A stretch of DNA of 9,532 bases, taken from Chloroflexota bacterium. GTDB lineage: Bacteria; Chloroflexota; Anaerolineae; Anaerolineales; DRMV01. Position numbers and translations under genes: made by a program. This document shows positions 6,201 through 9,532 of the stretch, piece by piece. The stretch spans positions 1 to 9,532 of the forward strand of contig JAADCW010000054.1 of NCBI GenBank assembly GCA_013154225.1, read 5' to 3'. The notes beneath the pieces are model-generated. The model worked only from the letters and a program-made list of their open reading frames with translations, made no database searches and had not been told where the DNA came from. The number at the start of each line of letters is the position of its first letter. Within the stretch, counting starts at the first letter, position 1.

Positions 6201-9188
6201 TTCCAGGTTGCTTTCCCACCGCAGGATGCCGTCCGCGCCGCGGCGTTGCACGCTGTGCCATTGCTCTTGAGCAAGGGTGACCTGCAGGGTGTGGTGGGGC
6301 ACAGGACGCCCTTCAGGGTCCAGCACGACCAGGTCCAGGCCGAAAGGTTCCCCAGCCACGCCAATCCAGGCCGATGTTTTGAGCCCTACATAGATGTCGC
6401 TGTGGCGCACAACCACACGGGTGTGTCCATCCGCACTGTTGCCGCCGGCATCGGTCACTGTGGCCCACAAGGTGAATTGGACGTCTTGGTCCGCGTCGGT
6501 GACTTCGGCTTGGAGGGGAATTTCAGCCTGCCCTTGCGCGTTGGTGGTGGTTTCGCCGCTTTGGACGACTTCGTGTTCGGGCGTGGTGTAGGAGGGCATT
6601 CCCCACCATTGGGATTCTTTTTGGAAGGTGTAGCGAGTGTAAACCTCAGGCGGCTGGAAGGTATAGGGCTGGGTTGTAATTTGCCAACGCACCTGGGCGT
6701 TGCTCACCGCGTCGCCCGCGTAATAGGTGGCTTCCAGATGTACGGTGGTCTGTTCGTTGGGATGCAGGTTTTCCTGCTCGGGAGTGAGGGTCACCTGGAA
6801 CACGGGTTTGTGGTAAGCCGCGACCCGCAAGGAGCCTGAGCCTATGGGGGAGCCGTCGGGCTCGGTGCGCACGCGCCAGATGTAGGTGCCCACGGGCGCG
6901 GTGGGGGGAAGGTAAAGTTCGCCGGCAAACGTGCCAAAAGGCGAAAGCGGCAGGCGCTCGCGCAGGATTTCTTTACCGTTGTGTTGAAGTGAAACCCACA
7001 CTTGGGTCACGTTGGGAAGCGCGTAGTGGAGGTCGTCTTCGGTGCGCACCAGACCTTTGAAGTAAATTTGTTGCCCTGGCCGGTAGAGGGGGCGGTCGGT
7101 GTAAACATAGGCCACAGTGCGCGAGGGGGTGGCATCCATCACCTGCCAGTAGGAAGCGGACAAATCTCCGGTATCGCCGTGTTCCCACAAGGCATCGGCG
7201 AGCGCAAAGCGGTCGGCTGTGTGGAGCAGGGCAAACCGTGGGGCTTGGGAAAGGTTTTGCCAGCGCGCGACGCCGTCGGCGTTGGTGTTTTTGGGCAGGG
7301 AAACGTCAAGGATTTTTTCCTTGGGGGTGACGAGGGTAATGGGTAGGTCGCTTTGGGGTTGGCCGCTTTCCCAATCGGTGGCCCAAACCAGGGCACTGCC
7401 GGGTGCGGTTTGCAGGGTGAGAATGTCGGTGCTGAGCAAGAGCCAATAAGACCAATCTTCGGTAGCACCGCTGAAATGTGTGGTCAGGCAGTACACGCCA
7501 GGCGTGAGGGGTTCCCCTTGGGTGAGGTCGCTGAGGCGGAAGGTGGCAAATTGGGTATGGTCGCGTGGGGCTTTGTCCACATTGGGCAGGGACCAAACCG
7601 CTATGGGGTCGCCGTTGGGGCGGCAATCCTGGTATTGGGTGGTGGCGCGGATGAAGTCTTGATCGTCCACAGCGTAGAGGGCGAAGCGGGCTTCAGAGAT
7701 GTTGACATAGCGCACCCAAAGCGGCGGGTCTTTTTGGGCCTGGAGCACCACAGGTTGGCTGGGCAAGAGGAGTTCGCCGCTGGGGCGTAGGTGGGCTGTG
7801 GTCAGTTTGAACGTGAAGGCGCGCTGAAGGGTATGGCCGTAGATGTCGGCAATGCCAGGGAGCAGGGTGATGGTGTAAGTTGTGCCGCCTTCCAAATAGC
7901 CAATTTCCACGTGGCGGCCATACACGTGCCAATAGGTTTTTGGCGGCGCGGGCGTGATGCGGATGTGGCCTTCCAGGGTGTCGGGGTCCAGATAGGTGTT
8001 GAATTCCACCAGGGTGGTGGGGTTGTACCAATCCTGTTGAATGTGCGCGCCGCGGCTGGGGGAGAGGACTTCGGTCCAACCCACGGTGTGGAAGCGGGCC
8101 CGGGCCGTATGGGAGAGGTGTCCGCCATCCTGGGCGCGGGCTTGCTCGGTGATGGTGAGGGTATAGGTGGTGTCCAGCGCGTAGTGGCTTTGGGGAATCA
8201 GCGTGAGTTGGGTCGCGTCGTCGTTCCAGCGGTAAGTCAGGTGCGGGACGTCCGCGGGGTTGGCCGCGGTAAGCGAAAGCGCCTGGACCACGCTTGCCTT
8301 GTCCATGGGCTGTTCAAACCAGATTTGCAGGGCCGCGTCCAGGCGGGTGAGGTCGTAGGGTTCGGTGCCGTTGAGGGGCAGGTAGAGGTTGTCGGCCTGG
8401 ATGTGGTCCACCCGGACCGCGTGGGTGGTGAAATGCCATACCAGGGGGTTGTTCAGGGTTTGCCCGCTGAGGTCGGTAAAGGCTGTGTCGAGGATGACGG
8501 TGTAGGTGGTGTTGCTGGCCAGGGGTTGGGAAGGGTGGAAGACGTAAATCGCGCTGTTGACCCAACGGCCTGTGCCCTGCACTGCGGGAGAAATGGTGAG
8601 GGGTAAAGGCTCGGCTTCTTCGCGGCTGGAGAGCGGGGCAACAGGCTTGTTGAAAACCACGGTGATGTCCGCGTCCAGGGGGACGTCTTCGCTGTCTTCT
8701 GCGGGGAAGACGTGGGTCACGGCCAGCGCGGCTTCGGTGGTGTAGGTGAGGTGCAGCGCGGCGGGCAGGCGGCTGCCGTCTGCCGCGGTGAGCGTGTCGG
8801 AGATGGTGACGGTATAAGTGCTGTTGGGCTGAAGGGGGGCTTGGGGGGCAAATTGCAGAGTGTTTGGATTGGCCAGGGTCAGCGCGCCAGCCACGGTTTT
8901 CCCCTCGGCCGTGCGCATCTGGACTGCCTGTTGAATGCTGGAAGGTGCGAGGTCGCGGTTGAAGGTGAAGGTCAGCGTGGGTTGCAGGGGAAGCGTGCTG
9001 TTGGGCGGTGGTTCTGCTTTGAGCAGGCCAAAGGGCGCTGGTGTTGGTGAGGTTACAGGCCCCCAGACGATGGACGATGTGGACGACGTGGATGTGGACG
9101 AAGGTGCTGCTGGGCCACATGCGGCCAGCAACAGCAAACCTATCATCACCCCCAAAAAGGCCAAGCGGGTTTGGCGCCAGGTAAACAT
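3255..9188 (-). CDS. Alpha-2-macroglobulin family lipoprotein with four N-terminal Ig-like domains, thioester motif lost
   Basis: This 1977-residue protein is anchored at C24 of a LLLAAC lipobox, followed by a Ser/Thr/Pro linker to about residue 50. Residues about 56-466 form four SbsA/Big_5-type Ig-like modules, each with an FN or FxxP strand and a TYTVTI-like strand. The macroglobulin body follows: an MG domain with C522 and C567; the MG2 signature YRPGQQIYFKG (702-712); further MG domains; LVDKAIYAL around 1202-1210; a Gly-rich loop (about 1250-1270) in the bait position; and PDNMTTW (1301-1307), the A2M core signature. An alpha-alpha toroid (thioester domain) follows, with GGWSWCPGG around C1554, then a receptor-binding-like C-terminal domain (about 1755-1977). 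Bacterial A2Ms are surface proteins thought to trap attacking proteases. Here the thioester CxEQ reads CTFS (C1499), so no thioester can form. The ATG at 9188 is preferred over an upstream TTG (9233) because GGAGGGAG lies just before it and the signal peptide starts there. The frame is intact. No pbpC-like partner lies within the window. Confidence 0.93.
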   Translation of the reverse strand: MFTWRQTRLAFLGVMIGLLLLAACGPAAPSSTSTSSTSSIVWGPVTSPTPAPFGLLKAEPPPNSTLPLQPTLTFTFNRDLAPSSIQQAVQMRTAEGKTVAGALTLANPNTLQFAPQAPLQPNSTYTVTISDTLTAADGSRLPAALHLTYTTEAALAVTHVFPAEDSEDVPLDADITVVFNKPVAPLSSREEAEPLPLTISPAVQGTGRWVNSAIYVFHPSQPLASNTTYTVILDTAFTDLSGQTLNNPLVWHFTTHAVRVDHIQADNLYLPLNGTEPYDLTRLDAALQIWFEQPMDKASVVQALSLTAANPADVPHLTYRWNDDATQLTLIPQSHYALDTTYTLTITEQARAQDGGHLSHTARARFHTVGWTEVLSPSRGAHIQQDWYNPTTLVEFNTYLDPDTLEGHIRITPAPPKTYWHVYGRHVEIGYLEGGTTYTITLLPGIADIYGHTLQRAFTFKLTTAHLRPSGELLLPSQPVVLQAQKDPPLWVRYVNISEARFALYAVDDQDFIRATTQYQDCRPNGDPIAVWSLPNVDKAPRDHTQFATFRLSDLTQGEPLTPGVYCLTTHFSGATEDWSYWLLLSTDILTLQTAPGSALVWATDWESGQPQSDLPITLVTPKEKILDVSLPKNTNADGVARWQNLSQAPRFALLHTADRFALADALWEHGDTGDLSASYWQVMDATPSRTVAYVYTDRPLYRPGQQIYFKGLVRTEDDLHYALPNVTQVWVSLQHNGKEILRERLPLSPFGTFAGELYLPPTAPVGTYIWRVRTEPDGSPIGSGSLRVAAYHKPVFQVTLTPEQENLHPNEQTTVHLEATYYAGDAVSNAQVRWQITTQPYTFQPPEVYTRYTFQKESQWWGMPSYTTPEHEVVQSGETTTNAQGQAEIPLQAEVTDADQDVQFTLWATVTDAGGNSADGHTRVVVRHSDIYVGLKTSAWIGVAGEPFGLDLVVLDPEGRPVPHHTLQVTLAQEQWHSVQRRGADGILRWESNLELTPVQTFTDVTTDAQGKYHLTLTPSHSGIYRIIAQTTDAAGQPREASLRLWVAGKEALLWEQGEHTLPLIPDQQDYHPGDTAHLLAPRPFNQPTYGLLTLARGEIYDYRVFRFDDPTALLDIPLKDDYAPVIYASVLTLKPSTDEQPADYRFGVVRLPVALDKQTLNVTITPDRAQLSPGETVHLTIETRTAAGQPVPAEVSLALVDKAIYALAPDTFDLPSLLYPQRGLMVTTAISLVQDLAAYNERIQRWAPAGPGMGSGGGEKGSDLGGVIPLRENLRDTAYWRANIVTDAQGKAEIAVPLPDNMTTWVITARAITTQTQVGRGQTEIVVSQPFFVRLHTPAFFTVGDDVFIQAVLHNTTDQPLDATVRLSQARGLTLQSPNEQHVTVPAKGQTAVRWRVTVPFDATRVDLTVEATAGKYHDATRPMLTTLPGGGIPVHRFTTTETVGTSGLLDHAGQITEQVLVPADARDPVLRLNLAGSLTAGLAQSITLSPPPSNNCTFSLATDLLSTASVWQAYQVSGTTPQQADDLKQRVTYAIQGLETSQNLAGGWSWCPGGQQNLFVSAYAALALLEAQQAGFTVDQGTLKSAALALDNLQLPQRPTALDRSNLAFELAIAARLGKPQPATAYRLADEAQHWGMPLSGWAWLLQAAQTMHMGDDFTQPLIQRLENALTRSASSAHWDGEGPGLWSSDTATTALALDALLQSAPDTQLLAPVVRWLMTNRENGAWHTPQDTSMTVLALTHWAQISGETQPNYDYGVRFAGTEVFSGHMDAEQATTPQTLTWQGKDLPQGQPLPLEIRRESGPGVLYYDAYLEIPLPADGLKALDSGISVSRAYYLLDDLETPTTDIPLGATVQVRLTLIVPHDLHHVVLTDYLPAGMEALDPNRTSATQSPRLYRWDDFWRYGWGGWYFYHREAYDDHVVFVAEDLPAGVYTLIYEARAAVPGTFQTPPAVAYETYFPDVRGRSDGLLLTIH
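9071..9103 (-). repeat. Short 9-base tandem repeat encoding the Ser/Thr linker
   Basis: On the plus strand the units are tggacgatg, tggacgacg, a short tggatg, and tggacgaag (9 + 9 + 6 + 9 bases). On the coding strand they encode the Ser/Thr-rich tether (residues about 30-40) just after the lipidated Cys. The unit lengths are multiples of three, so slippage would change tether length without breaking the frame. Confidence 0.6.
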
Positions 9189-9190
9189 CT

Positions 9191-9198
9191 CTCCCTCC
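9191..9198 (-). promoter_or_regulatory. Ribosome binding site that fixes the A2M start
   Basis: GGAGGGAG on the minus strand ends 2 bases before the ATG at 9188, and its GGAGG core (9194-9198) has 5-base spacing. No comparable site precedes the alternative TTG start at 9233. This decides the start and places the signal peptide at the true N-terminus. Confidence 0.8.
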
Positions 9199-9228
9199 GC
9201 AGATGGTGGCGCCCAGGAGTGATGTTGT

Positions 9229-9264
9229 GACAAACTTGGACGCGCGTGGGCGTGCGGGTTTGTC
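9229..9264 (-). promoter_or_regulatory. Inverted repeat at the A2M transcription start
   Basis: Perfect 7-base arms, GTTTGTC and GACAAAC (9258-9264 and 9229-9235), flank a 22-base spacer. The spacer contains an 8-base palindrome, ACGCGCGT (9240-9247). The upstream arm covers the predicted +1 (about 9260). The element could be an operator that blocks the promoter, or a 5'-leader hairpin. The long spacer leaves room for chance. Confidence 0.35.
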
Positions 9265-9266
9265 CC

Positions 9267-9275
9267 ATTATAGCA
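9267..9275 (-). promoter_or_regulatory. Extended -10 promoter for the three-gene operon
   Basis: Read on the minus strand, the site is TGCTATAAT: a perfect TATAAT (9267-9272) with the TGn extension (9273-9275). The hexamer at 17-base spacing (GTCTCT) is a poor -35 match, which is typical when a TGn extension compensates. Transcription would start near 9260, giving a leader of about 72 bases before the A2M ATG. No other promoter is evident before the two downstream genes. Confidence 0.65.
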
Positions 9276-9284
9276 TAGCGGGGG

Positions 9285-9416
9285 AATGCAGAGACGCGAA
9301 GAGGGGGCGCAGAGGCGCGGAGGGCGCGGAGGCGCAGAAGGGAGGAGGGGGACAAAGGCACCAAGAAAATTTGTGGTTTTTGTGTCTTATCTGTGCCATT
9401 TGTGATTTCACAAGTG
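9285..9416. repeat. Degenerate low-complexity intergenic repeat
   Basis: This fills most of the gene-free spacer (9189-9473). The first part (about 9285-9345) is a purine-rich run of loose 8-11-base units around GCAGAGGCGCGGAGG. The second part is AT-richer, with an NTGTG core recurring at 9371, 9380, 9391 and 9400, and ends in the palindrome TTGTGATTTCACAA (9400-9413). The minus-strand reading (CTGCGCCTCCGCG..., then TTGGTGCCTTTGTC) resembles, from memory, dispersed intergenic repeats common in Anaerolineae and some other environmental genomes. Open frames through it give Arg/Ala/Gly-rich low-complexity peptides, so I do not call a gene. Confidence 0.55.
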
Positions 9417-9421
9417 GTAAC

Positions 9422-9451
9422 AAAAAAGGCGGGGTGGAAAACCACCCCGCC
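9422..9451 (-). terminator. Rho-independent terminator of the right-edge gene
   Basis: A perfect 10-base-pair stem, GGCGGGGTGG with CCACCCCGCC (9428-9437 and 9442-9451), closes a 4-base loop. On the minus strand it is followed directly by six T. It lies 22 bases after the stop codon of the gene at the right edge and isolates the A2M operon from upstream transcription. There is no T-run on the plus side, so it acts in one direction. Confidence 0.92.
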
Positions 9452-9473
9452 TGTGATGTTCAAGGCAAAGGAG

Positions 9474-9532
9474 CTACTTGCCCATCATTTGGGCTGCTTG
9501 GAGCAAGGCCTGCATAACCAGCTTGGAAGATT
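9474..9532 (-). CDS. 3' end of an unidentified gene, cut by the window edge
   Basis: The frame ends in TAG and gives an 18-residue C-terminus, SSKLVMQALLQAAQMMGK, which reads as an amphipathic helix. It is chosen over the other two minus-strand frames for that helical character and because its stop is 22 bases from a strong terminator. Another frame stays open through 23 codons and cannot be fully excluded. The fragment is too short to name a family. Confidence 0.55.
   Translation of the reverse strand, partial: SSKLVMQALLQAAQMMGK

Noticed and set aside
4644..6839. Plus-strand open frames opposite the A2M gene (4644-5543, 5952-6839)
   Set aside because: The A2M frame carries clear family signatures across the same DNA. 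The antisense products are low-complexity and lack motifs.
9189..9233. TTG start 15 codons upstream for the A2M
   Set aside because: It has no ribosome binding site, and it would put a polar stretch before an otherwise normal lipoprotein signal peptide. The ATG at 9188 has an excellent site.
9400..9413. TTGTGATTTCACAA as a CRP/FNR-type operator
   Set aside because: The half-sites match TGTGA/TCACA, but the spacer is 2 bases instead of the 6 in CRP sites. It also lies inside the low-complexity repeat, about 130 bases upstream of the -10 box.
9203..9517. Plus-strand open frame across the intergenic repeat
   Set aside because: It overlaps the promoter, the terminator and the end of the right-edge gene. 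Its product is repeat-encoded Arg/Ala/Gly sequence of the kind seen in spurious ORFs.
1..9532. CRISPR arrays, tRNA or rRNA genes, insertion sequences
   Set aside because: I saw no regularly spaced direct repeats, cloverleaf-like segment, transposase frame or terminal inverted repeats.

Overview
The window holds three complete genes, all on the minus strand and read right to left. Partial genes on the same strand sit at both edges. The high GC content, the two monoderm-style lipoproteins, the TATAAT promoters and a purine-rich intergenic repeat of a kind I associate with Anaerolineae suggest a member of the Chloroflexota. That placement is an inference from style, not from a marker gene.

Layout from right to left, in the direction of transcription. 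The last codons of an unidentified gene (9474-9532) end at a textbook intrinsic terminator (9422-9451). A gene-free spacer follows, filled by a degenerate low-complexity repeat (about 9285-9416). Next come an extended -10 promoter (9267-9275) and an inverted repeat at the expected transcription start. A very large lipoprotein follows (3255-9188, 1977 residues): four bacterial Ig-like modules joined to an alpha-2-macroglobulin (A2M) body. After 87 bases comes a smaller lipoprotein with a glycoside-hydrolase clan A-like barrel (2040-3167). After 18 bases comes a polytopic membrane protein with a C-terminal endonuclease/exonuclease/phosphatase (EEP) domain (135-2021). A second TATAAT box (48-53) then drives a new gene whose first codons lie at 1-14.

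The three complete genes look like one operon whose products all work at the outer face of the cytoplasmic membrane. Two are lipid-anchored. The third has 13 predicted membrane spans and, by the positive-inside rule, an outward-facing catalytic domain. The most notable points are these. The A2M has lost the thioester Glu-Gln but kept the cysteine, and its cysteine inventory fits a replacement disulfide. The EEP domain resembles, from memory, the C-terminal domain of eukaryotic CWH43/PGAP2IP, which is linked to lipid remodelling of GPI anchors. The glycosidase-like protein has both candidate catalytic glutamates, but Ser replaces the Asn that normally precedes the acid/base. How the three proteins work together is not visible from sequence. 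Surface defence or envelope remodelling are possible but unproven.
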